Below, one piece after another: positions 41,973-53,700 of a stretch of DNA of 64,000 nt. The notes under the pieces were generated by a model, which saw only the letters and a program-made list of their open reading frames with translations, searched no databases and had not been told where the DNA came from. Within the stretch, counting starts at the first letter, position 1. Every line of letters begins with the position of its first letter. Source of the stretch: Trichosporon coremiiforme. Its lineage: Eukaryota > Basidiomycota > Tremellomycetes > Trichosporonales > Trichosporonaceae. A program made the translations under genes and the position numbers. The stretch spans positions 806,001 through 870,000 of the forward strand of contig BCJJ01000018.1 in the NCBI GenBank assembly GCA_039545355.1. Reading direction: 5' to 3'.

Positions 41973-43029
41973 TCACGCGCGCGCACTCGCCTCCCGGCTC
42001 TGGCTCGCGCTGCTCGCCACCCGCCTTGACTCGTCGCGCTCGCTCCGTTCCCGCTCCGCAACCCACTTCCTGACCGCTTTCCTGCTGTCCGCCAGTATCC
42101 AAGCTCTCCTCCACCGATTCTCCCTCTCCTTATCCGACTCCTCGCATCCCCAGTCTTTCCACAGGTGCTGAATCGTCCCGCACACGGGCCAGATGTCGTC
42201 CCACACCACGTCGAAGAGCAGGTACCACCCCTCGGGCATTGCTATCCGCTTCTTCCGCGTTGCGAGGAGTATGGCCGCCACGGCGAGGACGTGCACGGGC
42301 TGCTGAGCGTAGAGCGGCGTCAGGAGCGCATCGTTCAGGATACTCCAGGTGAACTGTGCGAGTCCTGGCTCGGAGACGAGACTGAGGATCTGCAGATAGT
42401 TGATCGCGTGCGAGTAGGGAAGATCCACGGCCATGTTGAACCCGAGCCGCTTCAGAGCTTGCAGCTCGTTGTACTGGATCGCTTCCTTCCCTGGTTGTTA
42501 GCTAGAAACGTGATGTGGAAGCTTACATTCCCAGAAGACGGTGCTGTGGAAGGAAGGCACATCGAACTTGAACCCGGACCAGAGGGGGTCGCTGTCGTCT
42601 CTTCCCCTCCCGACGAGGGAGAGCTCCACGAGGGACGTCTCTGCCGGCTTGGCGAGCAGGAAACGTATCCGCGCCTGCAGGTACATGTACGTGTTGATGA
42701 GGTCGCGGAGGCGGACGGGCGTCTCATTCAGCTTCGTCGCGAGATAGAGGCACGCGACGCTGAGATCCTGCTGTCAGCTCCGTCAACTCTGGGCAGCTCA
42801 CATTAACGCCAAAGGACATCATGGAGGACACGTAGAAGAAGCGGTGGAAAACGACCTGGGCCGTCGCCATCGTCGACTGGGGGAGGGAGAGCATGACGCC
42901 CGCCTCCTGGATGAGCATGCAGCCCGCGACACGCAGATCGCTCTCGAGCTCAGCTGGGACGCCATCCTGCCGCGACGGCGGGGAGTAGATCTGCTCCACA
43001 CTCGCGAGCGGGTGCGGCGTGCGCGGCAT
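41973..43029 (-). CDS. Cyclin L-type cyclin
   Basis: Exons 43029-42802, 42767-42527 and 42490-41973 give 328 residues. The first cyclin box is clear: GCMLIQEAGVMLSLPQSTMA, VVFHRFFYVSSMM, DLSVACLYLATKLNETPVRL, RDLINTYMYL. The second covers IQYNELQALKRLGFNMAVDL and YLQILSL to VLAVAAILLATRK. These match cyclin L, the partner of CDK11-type kinases in transcription and splicing, better than cyclins K or T. The C-terminus is Arg/Ser/Glu-rich, a short version of the RS tail of animal cyclin L. An in-frame ATG at 43092 would add 21 residues. Confidence 0.85.
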
Positions 43030-43401
43030 GGCGAAAGGGACGGGTTTGTTGACTTTTGACCTTCCCTCCTTGCGATTGTGGTCGACCTCCACCTCCGATA
43101 GTTAGGGTGAGCGAGAGCAAGGGACGGCTGCGGGAGAAAATCCCAAAACTGATTAAAATATGCGCGACGCACCGGCCAGCGGGCTCGCTCACCGTACGGT
43201 GCACAGAGGACGGACCTGGACAATGACGGCTTGCAACGCAGGGTCCAGCAAAAGACGGCCAGACAAAAGTTGGTGGCCAACATTGTCCAACGACCTGCCA
43301 ACGCACGCGTTCGATCGCACCGAATCGCGACCAGACCAGCCTTACACCTCTGCAACTCCCTTTCTTGACCACTCCCACCCCCCACTTTCACCACCGCCAT
43401 C
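43030..43401. promoter_or_regulatory. Divergent promoter, cyclin L / HCR1
   Basis: 372 bases between start codons of two housekeeping genes. The HCR1 side is pyrimidine-rich near the start. No clear motif. Confidence 0.5.
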
Positions 43402-44348
43402 ATGTCTGACGACGACTGGGGTGAGCTCACAGACTGTATGAACTCAGCTGACAGAAAGATGTTGAGGACGTTCCTTCCTCCTCCTCCACCCCCGCCCCCA
43501 CTCTCCCGCCCAAGCCCGCTCAGAACAAGTGGGCCGGTGAGGACGAGGTGAGTTCAGCTCCTTGGCTCGAACCGCTAGCTGACGGCAGGACGACTGGGAT
43601 GTGTCCGACACGGAAGAGAAGAAGCCCGCCGCCAAGCCTAAGGCTGCCGCGGTCGCTGCGCCCAAGAAGAAGATGACTCTGAAGCAGAAGCTGGCCGAGA
43701 AGGAGCGTCTCGCCGCCGAGGCGAAGGCGCGCGGTGACCTTGGTGATGAGCTGATCGACGAGCGGACCGAGCAGGACCGTCGGCGCGAGGCGCGTGAGAA
43801 GGAGCTCGAGGCGGACCTTGCCGTCGCCGCCGACCTGATGGGAGACATGAGCGTCGACACCGGCGCCGCGCTCAAGGCCGTCATCGGCGCCAACCCGAAG
43901 ACGAAGGACGACTTTGCTGAGCTCTCGCGCAACATTGTTGCCGCTATCACGGCCCGCCACCAGGCCTCGGGCCTCTACCCCGCCTTTGTCGAGCAGCTCT
44001 CCAAGGACCTCTGCGAGTCTCTCTCTGCCGTCCAGACCCGTAAGGTCTCGAGCGCCCTCAGCGTCCTTGGAAACACGAAGCAGCAGGAGGAGCGCGACAA
44101 GGCCAGCGGAAAGAAGACCAAGGTGAGTGCAGGCGCATATGTCGTCATCGTGGCGAGGGCACGGGCACAGTGCTGCGTCTCTGTGCTTGCGTCCGGGCCA
44201 TAAACCCGTCATACAGCTGCCGCCGCGAGCTTCAGAAGCTGACATACCACAGGCCTCGAACAAGCCCAAGCTCGGTGCCGCCAAGGCCTTCAAGGACATC
44301 GACACGTCGGCGTACGACGACGTCCTTGACGACGACGACTTTATGTAG
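43402..44348 (+). CDS. HCR1: Translation initiation factor eIF3 subunit j
   Basis: Exons 43402-43420, 43459-43547, 43589-44122 and 44253-44348 encode 245 residues. The acidic N-terminus with repeated Trp (MSDDDWD, KWAGEDEDDWDVSDTEEK) is characteristic; then a Lys-rich coiled coil (MTLKQKLAEKERLAAEAKAR), the folded eIF3j core, and an acidic C-terminus DVLDDDDFM. eIF3j binds the 40S decoding centre and helps subunit recycling and start-codon selection. The second exon uses an AAAG acceptor eight bases past the branch, required for frame. The 130-base last intron runs just before the C-terminal tail. Confidence 0.94.
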
Positions 44349-45312
44349 ACGAGCTCCCTGCGTAGCTCCCGGGGCTCTGCCCCTCCTTCTTCCCACGTAG
44401 GCGACACCAGTAGCCAGTGTAGATCCATGTAGAGTGATACATGTCTTTCGAAATATGCTCGGGCGAGCACGTGTGGAGAGATAAGAACTGATTGCCGAGA
44501 GTTGAGACGGAGAGACGTAAGTCTAGGTGCCTTCTCTCCCTCCTGAGCCGTCTTCCCGACTTGACATGTACTCTTCCCCGTCGACTCCACTCGCTCAACC
44601 CGCAGACACGAATGCAAAAAGGATAGTCAAGTGTTCTACTGTGATGAGTAGGGGTTCCAGAAATTCTCTAAACAATCTTAATCGATCGAATAGAAGGAGT
44701 GGATTTGCTTTTTTCAACTAGCAAATGGCTCGACTCGGATAAATCCTCACTGTCAGAGCCTCTCTCCCGAGCATGCGGATAACTACCAGGACTCCAACGA
44801 GTACTGGCGGGTCCGTCTAGGCGGATTTCCGCGGCAAGACTGGGGCATGGAAACCGCATGGCCCTTAGGCAGGGGGTGTAAGTAAGAAACCGCTGCCATG
44901 CGCCCGTCGGAAAAAGAAGATGCGCCTTTCAAGGAGGAACGTCACGTGACTGTGTGCGTCATGATAACACTGGCGGCGATCTGTCCCAGTTGTCCTGAAA
45001 ATTGGCGTCTTTGCGGGTCTGAGTGCGCCCCTGAGGTCGACTAAGAATACCGAGGAGCCCGGAGATTCTGGAAGCCTCGGCCAGCCAGCCCAGCCAGCCA
45101 GGACATAATGATCCAGCGAACCTGAACCGTTCGCTTGTCGTCACCATCCAACATTTCCGACAAAGCCTCGTATGCTCCACCACAGCGACACTCAACAAAA
45201 ACATTCTGCACGCTAGCACACGGGCGGACGTAAGCCATTCACGTCCGCATCGTTCTCCCACACTCTACCCTCCTCCCCGTCCTCCCCTCTCCTTGCACGG
45301 AGCCTAAACCTC
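44349..45312. other. Intergenic region, HCR1 to unknown nuclear protein
   Basis: 964 bases. A relatively AT-rich stretch at 44630-44720 stands out from the GC-rich surroundings. A short CAGCCAGCCCAGCCAGCCAG tract lies at about 45081-45101. No coding sequence is supported. Confidence 0.5.
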
Positions 45313-46638
45313 ATGGCCTCCTCCTCGACCGCGCCCTGGGCCCAGCAGCCGCAGCCTGCCCAGCCGCCAACTTTCGGACGCGATCCAAACTCTACACCTA
45401 CATCTTCTACCTTCTCCTCCATGTCGAACCAGCCGCAAACACGAAAACGTCACGCGGATGATGAGGCGCCCGCGCTTGACCGCACCGGTCCGCCGGATCA
45501 CAAGCGGCGGCGACCGAATCTCGCGAACGGGTTCCAGGCGATGAGCATCTCAGGCTTGAACCCGTCGAACCCGGACCTGCCGCCGCAGTGGTACTCGCAC
45601 CCCGGGTCCGCAGTGACAGACGACGCGGACGAGGACGGGCTGGAGCCGACGCGCCCCCCGCCCGACGGAGATGTAGGTGTCGAAGTCCTCCCCGACCGGT
45701 CCCCCTCGCACAGCATCTCCTCCCGCCCCAGCTTCACCCACCCCTCCCGCCCTGGGCTCTGGCACCGGAGCAGCAGCTTCTCGTCCACTTCCCCGTCGGA
45801 AGAGGACTATGACTCGGACGCAACGTTCCGCTTACCGCACCAGCGCGCGCCGCCGCAGCAGCCGACGAGTGTCGAGCACCCCGAGATTATCACGCCGACA
45901 ACGCCGAAACACACGACTGGACCACCACATGTGGACTACATGGACTCGGCGCACAAGCGGAAGACGCGCGATTTGGACTCTTCCCCAGAGCTGAGGAGCA
46001 AGCGGCGCCGTCCCTCGACGGATTTCGATATGGACCTGCCGGACTCGCAGCGCGGGCAGGGATGGTACGAGCCCGAGAAGGACCGGATAGTGGTGACGTC
46101 TTTAGACTCGCCATCACCGGAACGTTCGCCAGAGCTGGACGACATGCGCTCGCGTTCAACGACGGCGTCCCCGCCGCCGCGCGACTCAGATTCCTACAAC
46201 TACGAGGAGAACCGCAACCTCTCCCAGCCTGGCCAGAACGGGTTCACAATCTCTCCCTCCCTGCTGACGCACATCCTGAACGCGCAGCGGGACCAGTTCG
46301 GCACCCAGCCCAACTTCTCCGTCGAGCCGGCCGAGCGCGGACTGGTTCTCTACAGGCCCCTGGGCGGGATGCCAGCCGAAGACGTCGTGCGGCAGTGGCA
46401 GCAGAAGGCGAAACGGGCGAAGCAGGCGCGGCCCCAGATCCCTGATCCGGACGGTCATCGCTTCGAGCTCGTCGACGACGACGAGGACCTCATGAATGGC
46501 CCTGCGGTTGTGGGCGTGCCGACGGACGAACTCTGGACGCCGGGGACGGGCAACATCTCGCAAATGGACACGGACATGCCCCCTCCTGGAGCTGGAGGGA
46601 TGGATATGGAGCCAGACGGAGACGTCGAGATGGGATAG
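45313..46638 (+). CDS. Intronless disordered protein with nuclear signals, unknown
   Basis: One 441-codon frame. The N-terminal two thirds is Pro/Ser/Gln-rich with several basic clusters that read as nuclear localisation signals (TRKRHADDEAP, DHKRRRPN, LRSKRRRPSTD). A more conserved-looking block follows: NGFTISPSLLTHILNAQRDQ and ERGLVLYRPLGGMP, then a Lys-rich helix and an acidic C-terminus (ELVDDDEDLMNG, MEPDGDVEMG). I recognise no family. Basic clusters plus acidic tail fit a nuclear regulator, but that is composition only. Intronless like 17491-19380, against the local norm. Confidence 0.72.
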   Translation: MASSSTAPWAQQPQPAQPPTFGRDPNSTPTSSTFSSMSNQPQTRKRHADDEAPALDRTGPPDHKRRRPNLANGFQAMSISGLNPSNPDLPPQWYSHPGSAVTDDADEDGLEPTRPPPDGDVGVEVLPDRSPSHSISSRPSFTHPSRPGLWHRSSSFSSTSPSEEDYDSDATFRLPHQRAPPQQPTSVEHPEIITPTTPKHTTGPPHVDYMDSAHKRKTRDLDSSPELRSKRRRPSTDFDMDLPDSQRGQGWYEPEKDRIVVTSLDSPSPERSPELDDMRSRSTTASPPPRDSDSYNYEENRNLSQPGQNGFTISPSLLTHILNAQRDQFGTQPNFSVEPAERGLVLYRPLGGMPAEDVVRQWQQKAKRAKQARPQIPDPDGHRFELVDDDEDLMNGPAVVGVPTDELWTPGTGNISQMDTDMPPPGAGGMDMEPDGDVEMG

Positions 46639-46892
46639 AAGGGAAGCATTTGTTGTCAATCATGTCATAGATTATAATTTGCATTAGTATAAGAGCGTCA
46701 TGTGAGTAGTGTGATGGGAGTTGCTGCGCGTTGCATGTTGCTTTTGTTGCAAGAAGTGAGGTGGACAGGTACGCCACACACATCAACACACTAGGGGCCC
46801 ACCACCAGACCACCGGACCACCCGGCTATCGCCGATATCCATGTCATCTCGCGTTTCATCTCGATTATCTTCCCCCCACAACCTCAAGCATC

Positions 46893-48184
46893 ATGTCGCT
46901 CGGTCCTGGCCCCATCGTCGTGCTCGGCGCCGGCGTGATTGGGCTTACGACCGCGATCCAGATCCTGGAGTCGCCCGCCCTCAAGGATCGAGAAGTGCAC
47001 GTCGTCGCCGGACATCTGCCCAACGACCCCCTGGACCCAACCTACGCCTCCGGCATTGCCGGCGCGCACCATCTGTCCTTCGCCGACGACAATGATTTCA
47101 GGCAGAGGCGATGGGACATGGCCAGTGAGTGTGCTCGTCCCTTCCTCCACGACCTCCCCACTGTCCTCTCTGTACTCCTTGGCTGTTTTGTGCGATAGAA
47201 GGAAGCCATGCTGACCCCAGCGTTCCACGCCTTCTCCGCCGAATGGCGCGAGCGCGGCGAGTCCACGGGTCTCATGGCATTGACGCAGACCGAGCTCTGG
47301 GTCGGGTCCAAGAAACACCTGAAGATCTACGAGGAGCACCCCGAGGTACGCTGCAGTCCACACCACAAGCTAACATTCAGTTCGAGGTCGTGCGCCTCGC
47401 CGAGATCCCATGCAAGGTCGACCACGCGATCCGCTTCAAGAGCTTCACAATAACGCCGGCACTGTATCTTTCTTCTTTGGCTGGGCGCCTGCAGGCGCTG
47501 GGCGGGAAACTGCACCGGCTCTACGTCCCATCTCTGGACTACTTGACTTCACCGCAGTGTCTTGCGCTGTATGGGTCTGCACCGGCAGCCGTGGTCAACT
47601 GTACAGGTCTGGGGAGTTTGACGCTGGGCGGTGTGCAGGATGAGAAACTGTTCCCGACACGAGGCCAGGTGGTGCGTATTCGTGCGCCTTGGATTCGGAC
47701 GGGGTGGACGAGACAGGTCGGCAGCCTCGACGGCGGCGAGGGCGGACAGCGCACCTACGTGATTCCCAGGTGTACTGGCGATGTCATTCTAGGCGGCACG
47801 CGCGAGATAGGGGACTGGACGCCGTTCCCGCGCGCCGAGACGGCGAGGGACATCCTCCAGCGCGCGCAGGATATCTGTCCCGAACTCGTGCCAGAGCATC
47901 TGAGGGTGAACACCTGCCAGACAATCAGGGGACTGCACCATGCGCTCTTCGAGGGTGGAGGCGAGGTGAGGGGTCCGATAGACGGGATCGTGAAGGAGCA
48001 CCTCGTCGGCTTCAGGCCATCAAGAGAAGGAGGAACAAGACTGGAGAGAGAGGAGAGAGCTATCGGAGGCAAGAGGGTCACGGTCGTGCATAATTATGGA
48101 CATGGAGGGGCCGGGTGGCAGAGCTCGTGGGGGTGTGCTGTGGAAGTTGTGTCTCTCCTTGAGGGACGGCCGGCCAAGTTGTAG
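46893..48184 (+). CDS. D-amino-acid oxidase (FAD), peroxisomal
   Basis: Exons 46893-47124, 47221-47345 and 47381-48184 give 386 residues. The FAD Rossmann motif [10 protein letters not shown] has glycines 12, 14 and 17. [37 protein letters not shown] and the C-terminal [15 protein letters not shown] are D-amino-acid/D-aspartate oxidase landmarks. The last three residues, AKL, form a type 1 peroxisomal targeting signal. The enzyme deaminates D-amino acids, releasing keto acid, ammonia and hydrogen peroxide. Whether it prefers neutral D-amino acids or D-aspartate is not decidable here. For exon 2 I used the acceptor after CTGACCCCAG, which restores the WDxxTF pattern; an earlier AG would add five residues. 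Confidence 0.92.
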
Positions 48185-48611
48185 ATCTAATGCATCTGAA
48201 TCGCTATCGCGTCGCTCATCGACAGCATCGCATGCATCGCACACACCGCTTGCATCGACAGAGGCGCCCTATTCCAAGGCTCCGGGTCAACCTGGGCCCT
48301 GGGTCAGCACACAGGCCGCGTCCCAGGCACACTCTGTTTTCCCACGGTGGCCACGCGTCGCCACGATCCACGACAAAGTCCACCTCGCAGCGTCCTCCAT
48401 GACGCTTCGGCGACAACAAAACCTTCTATCCCATTCCTTGCTTGTCACCGCTGTCCCTCGCGTTCTTGCATTCAGCAAACACCACGACAGACCCGGCAGC
48501 GACCTGCGCAACATATCCGTGCTTTAAAACGGCTCCGGCGAGCGATTTCCCAACCCCTCACACCGAAAACTACCCCTTCCACACCCTTCCCCCCGCTTCG
48601 ACACTAGCAAC
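48185..48611. other. Intergenic, oxidase to CCT3
   Basis: 427 bases. A GCATCG-rich repeat-like patch follows the oxidase stop (48190-48255). Then the CCT3 promoter; no motif called. Confidence 0.5.
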
Positions 48612-50443
48612 ATGGCTATGCCTGGAGGTATGCCCATGGTGGTGATGAGTGAGTATGCAGCCGCGGTGGATAACTGACGAGAAAGACACCGGCCCCGAGC
48701 GCCAGACCGGACGTAAGGCGCAGACGGCCAACATCGTTGCCGCCAAGGTAGGCGTGATGAGTCATATGATAGCTGACGGCAGACTGTCGCCGATGTGATC
48801 AGGACGTGTCTCGGCCCCAAGGCCATGCTCAAGATGGTCCTCGACCCTATGGGCGGTATTCTGTGAGCTGTTCTGGCCTGGAGCTATAGCTAACGAACAG
48901 TCTGACCAACGACGGACACGCGATCCTCCGTGAGATTGACGTCGCGCACCCTGCGGCCAAGAGCATGATCGAGCTCTCGCGAACCCAGGACGAGGAGGTC
49001 GGTGACGGAACGACTTCGGTCATTATCATTGCGGGCGAGATCCTCGCGTACTCGCTGCCCCTGCTCGAGAAGCACATTCACCCCGTCGTCATCATCCGCG
49101 CGTTCAAGGCGGCGCTCAACGACGCCCTCGCCACCATCGACAAGATCTCGGTCAAGGTCAACACGTCGGACGACAAGGAGATGCTCGCGCTCATCAAGAC
49201 GTCGATCGGAACCAAGTTTGTGTCGCGCTGGTCGGACCTGATGTGCTCGCTTGCGCTTGACGCTGTCAAGACGGTCGCCGTGTCGGCCGAGGCTGAGAAC
49301 ACCGTCGTCTCCACTGGCGGCGAGACCAAGAGCCCCGTCGACGTTAAGACGGTCGACATTAAGCGCTATGCCCGTGTCGAGAAGGTTCCCGGAGGCGAGA
49401 TTGAGGACTCGCGCGTCCTCAAGGGTGTCATGATCAACAAGGACATCACGCACCCCAAGATGCGCAGGAAGATTGCCAACCCTCGTGTTGTGCTGCTTGA
49501 CTGCCCCCTCGAGTACAAGAAGGGAGAGTCGCAGACCAACATTGAGATCACGCGCGAGGAGGACTGGAACCGTGTTCTCCAGATTGAGGAGGAGCAGATC
49601 AAGGCCATGTGCGACAAGATCATCGAGTTCAAGCCCGACGTCGTCGTCACCGAGAAGGGTGTCTCGGACCTCGCCCAGCACTACTTCCTGAAGGCCAACC
49701 CGCCCATCACGGCCATCCGCCGTGTCAGGAAATCGGACAACAACCGTATCGCCCGTGCTGTCGGTGCCACGATCGTGAATCGCGTCGACGACCTCCGCGA
49801 GTCGGACGTCGGCACGGGATGCGGCGAGTTCCACATCGACAAGCTCGGCGACGAGTACTTCTCCTTCTTCGACGAGTGCAAGGACCCCAAGGCGTGCACG
49901 ATCCTGCTCCGCGGCCCGTCCAAGGACATCCTCAACGAGATCGACCGTAACCTCGCCGACGCCATGGCCGTTGCGCGTAACGTTGTCTTCAACCCGATCC
50001 TCGCCCCTGGTGGTGGTGCGACCGAGCTCGCGATCTCGACCGCGCTTATGGAGAAGGCCAAGTCGATGCCGGGTGTCGCGGGAGCGCCGTACAAGGCGAT
50101 TGCGGAGGCGCTCGAGGTGATTCCGCGCACGCTGATCCAGAACTGCGGTGGCAACGCGATCCGCACGCTGACCGAGCTGCGCGCGCTGCACGCCGACGGC
50201 AAGAACTACATGGGTGTCGACGGCGAGACGGGCAAGGTCGCGGACATGCGCGAGTACGGCCTCATGGAGTCTGCGGCGGTCAAGATCCAGACGCTCAAGA
50301 CGGCGATCGAGTCGGCGACGCTGCTGCTCCGTGTCGACGACATTGTGTCTGCGCGCAGGCCGAACGAGCCCTCGGGAGCCCAGGGCGTGACGCAGGGCCT
50401 GGAGGGAACCGAGGACCTCCAGCCGGACGGAGTCCAGATGTAG
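48612..50443 (+). CDS. CCT3: Chaperonin CCT/TRiC subunit gamma
   Basis: Exons 48612-48648, 48686-48747, 48783-48862 and 48901-50443 give 573 residues. Group II chaperonin motifs are present in order: [25 protein letters not shown], the ATPase motif [32 protein letters not shown] and [16 protein letters not shown], with GESQTNIEI typical of the gamma subunit, which supports CCT3 over other paralogues. It is one of eight ring subunits folding actin, tubulin and WD40 proteins. The three introns are all near the 5' end, as in many genes here. Confidence 0.97.
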
Positions 50444-50719
50444 TTTAACGGGTAATATCACGTAGTTCATTTTTGCATGAATGTCAGATAGAGCATAAGC
50501 ATTGGTGCACGAGTGCATGCGAGGTCTAGGTGGCATTAGGGCAGGAGAAGAATGCTGCATAGTAATGCAAGGTGCAGTCGTAAGGCGTGGCTGATTATCA
50601 CATTCCTCCCCCGCAACCATGAGGACGCAAGGTGGAGGCAAACACAACCGGTCGCCAGTCAGTGTCGTATGACGTTTCAACCCTGTCACCACCGTTTGCT
50701 TGTGACCAACACCACCACC

Positions 50720-53700
50720 ATGCCTGAGCGGCAGAACTCGTCGTCTCAGCTGCTAACCCCCTCGCCAGCAGACGGGGACCCCCTGTCCTTCTCCCCCGGC
50801 GGAGGACACGGGGGCCACGGCGGACACGGCGGACACGGCGGACATCTAGGGTTAACGCGGCGCATCAGCGCGTCCGCGCTCGACGTCACCGCCTCGGGAA
50901 TCGACCGGCGGCGGCCCAGTCTCTCGCCCGCCGTCCCCTCTCCGGCCATTGCTTCGCCCGTCGTCGCCTCCCCCTCTGCGCCTGTATCGACCCGAACCTC
51001 GCCGACAAAGACACACACCACCCTGACCCCGCGCCCGAAGCGGCCCAGCCTTGATCCAGACCTGCTCGGAATCGGGGGCAGCGGAGGAGGGAGAAAGTAC
51101 AGTTCCCGCCGCGTGTCGGGGAACACCCGGCCACGAGTCGCACTCGGGCTCGAGGGCGTCGACGCAGACGACGTGATCGATACGCGGTACGATGAGATGG
51201 ACGACGCAGAGCTCCAGGCCGTACTGGACCGATGGGCCGTGAAGCCGCTGACCCTGGGCAAGGGCGTCGCCGAGGTGGCCGACGACTCGTCCCCGTCTTC
51301 CTCCTCCGACTTCGACGTGCACGAGACACCACGCAGCGACCGACGCCGTCCGCCATTGGAAGCCACGCCATCGCCGCGGCATTCTGCCTCGCCGCTCGCG
51401 CCCAAGTTGACCCGGAGCGCGAGCTCGAACCAGCCCCTCTTTCCCCCGTCTCCGCCGCAGGCACCCAAGAGCAGCGAACACCCACTACGAGTCCTGAGCA
51501 AGGCGGTACGTGAGCTGATGGCGAGCGTGTCGCGCCTGGAGGCCGAGAACGAGTCGCTGCGGGATACGGTTGCAGAGCAAGCCATGCAGATTAGCAAGCT
51601 GGCGCAGGCCAATGCCCCGTTGCAGGCCATGGCCAGCCGGCCACGGAGTATCAAGGACGGCGGGGAGAGGGACCGGAGTGAGGCCGTGTCGGTGCCGAAG
51701 AGTGATCAGGTGAGTCCTGCAAGCTATCGATGCCTAGGAACCAGCTGACACCCAGGCGTCGATCCACGACTCTCTCGCCGACGCGCTCAGCACGAGTCTC
51801 GCGTCGCCGGGGAAGATGCAGCTGATGCTGGACGAGCGGCCGGGGTCGCCTAGTTCATTTGCGTCGGCGCGGCCGAAGAGTCCCGCTCCAAGCGTGCAGA
51901 GTGCCCGGTCGACGAGCACGTCGGAGCGTCCGAAATCGAGAGAAAGCCGGCCGAGAACGGCGAGCAACGCGTCGCACAAGACGTGGGGGAGTATCTGGGG
52001 CTGGGGCAAGCGGCCGCGAAAGGGCAGCATGGGCAGCACGGCAGCTCTGCCGGAAGAAGAGGACGAGGGCTGGCGCCGCGGAGACGGGGGAAGCACCCCG
52101 GGCTTCCGGGCAGTCGTGCTCGCTACTGTAAGCTACGTGTGCTGTATCCAGCTGACATCAGCGTATCCTGACACCCGACACGGGCTCGATCTTATACGGT
52201 GAAGCGCAGCCAAAGCTGGCTGAGTGGGCGCACGTGCTCGTCAGCAACGCGCGCGACGAGGGGATCAGCGTGAAGGAGCCGCCGGGACGACAGCGTGCTC
52301 GGTCGCGCGCCGCGAGTGTTTCGAGCGGACCGCCGATTCTGAACGAGCCCGAGGGGGGAGACGTTGTCTCTGGCGCTGTGGCGGCTGGACGCAGCTTCAT
52401 CTCGCGCTCGAAGGCTGCGATGGGGATGGATGACCCGAAGGCGCCGAAGCGCCCCGCTTTGCTCAACAGGCCAAGCTCGCGTACGCCAACGACGGCAGTC
52501 ACCCCCAGCTCGGAGGTTAATGGCCCATTGCCCCCGCCCAGTGTCGAATTGGCATCCATCGTGCCGGACGAGAGTCGGCCGCCAACGGTGCTTCTCTCGA
52601 GGCAGAACCTAGGCAGCTTCTTCACGAGCTCAAGGAAGGGAACGCCGAAACTCTCCACCGCCACGAGGTTCACGAGCGACCAGCCGCCCCTGACAGACCG
52701 GTACGGCTTCATCTGTGAGTCTCAGTTGGAAAGCGGGAGCCTAAGCTGACAGCAGACGACATTCAGCACGCGAGCATGCTGAAAGACGCGAGCCGGGTCG
52801 GCACGTCCGCACCCATCTCGCTGACGGGACACAACCTCGAGCCGCCTGCTCTGTCGCACGATCCGGCGACTATCCCTGTGTCGCCGAGGAGCGCGTCGCC
52901 TGAGCTGCCACAAACGCCCGAGACGACGTCCCCGCCCAACGGCTCTGTGACGGTGCAGCGCCGGCGCAAGCCATCTCTGTACCGCTCGCTCGCGCCTGCG
53001 CCTTCCCGTCCAACGACGGGCAAGGACGACGTCAGTGTGGCAGTGCGCGGTGGCGCCTCGCGCCACTCCGGATCGAGCGCATCAGCCGCCCTCGTCAGCG
53101 AGACGGGCACGCCGAACGGCGAAGGCGAGGGCTCGGCTGCGTCACGCCTGACAGTCTCGAGCCTGTTAGACCAGCTGACAGAGATCCACGACCGGCAGCA
53201 GAAGACGCGGACGGCGGAGTGGGACGCGTTCCTGCGCAAGCGCGTGCGGCGGGGGAAGGACGTGGGCGTGTCCGGCGCTATCAGCGCCATCATCCATCTG
53301 CAAGGCTCGAGCAGCAAGAGCAGCCAGGAGGAGTATAACAAGTTCCTCCGGCTTGTGCGGCGCGGTATCCCGATCGAGTACCGCAGCGACGTGTGGGCTG
53401 AATCCTGCGGCGCGAGGGACTCGATGGTTCCTGGCGAGTATGCCGAGATCCTCAGCGTGCACAAGGAGGACCAGAGCGCCGTCATGGTCGACATTGACAA
53501 GGACGTCGGACGCACATTCCCGGGCAACGTGTTCTTTGGCGGCGATGGACCGGGAGTTAAGAAACTCCGAAGAGTGCTCGTCGCGTACTCGTGGCACAAC
53601 CCTGCTGTCGGATAGTGAGTTGATCGGTGCGATGGAGTAGCTGACATCCAGCTGCCAGGGCATGAACATGCTCGCCGCGACGCTGCTCCTGACGTACACT

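Noticed and set aside
48890..50692. 600-codon minus-strand ORF over CCT3
   Set aside because: Antisense shadow of a strongly codon-biased gene; composition is almost entirely Arg, Val, Asp, Leu and Gly.
53415..53640. Apparent premature stop in the TBC gene (TAG at 53613-53615)
   Set aside because: It spans a GTGAGT donor; splicing to 53652 restores YCQGMN, so the gene is intact.
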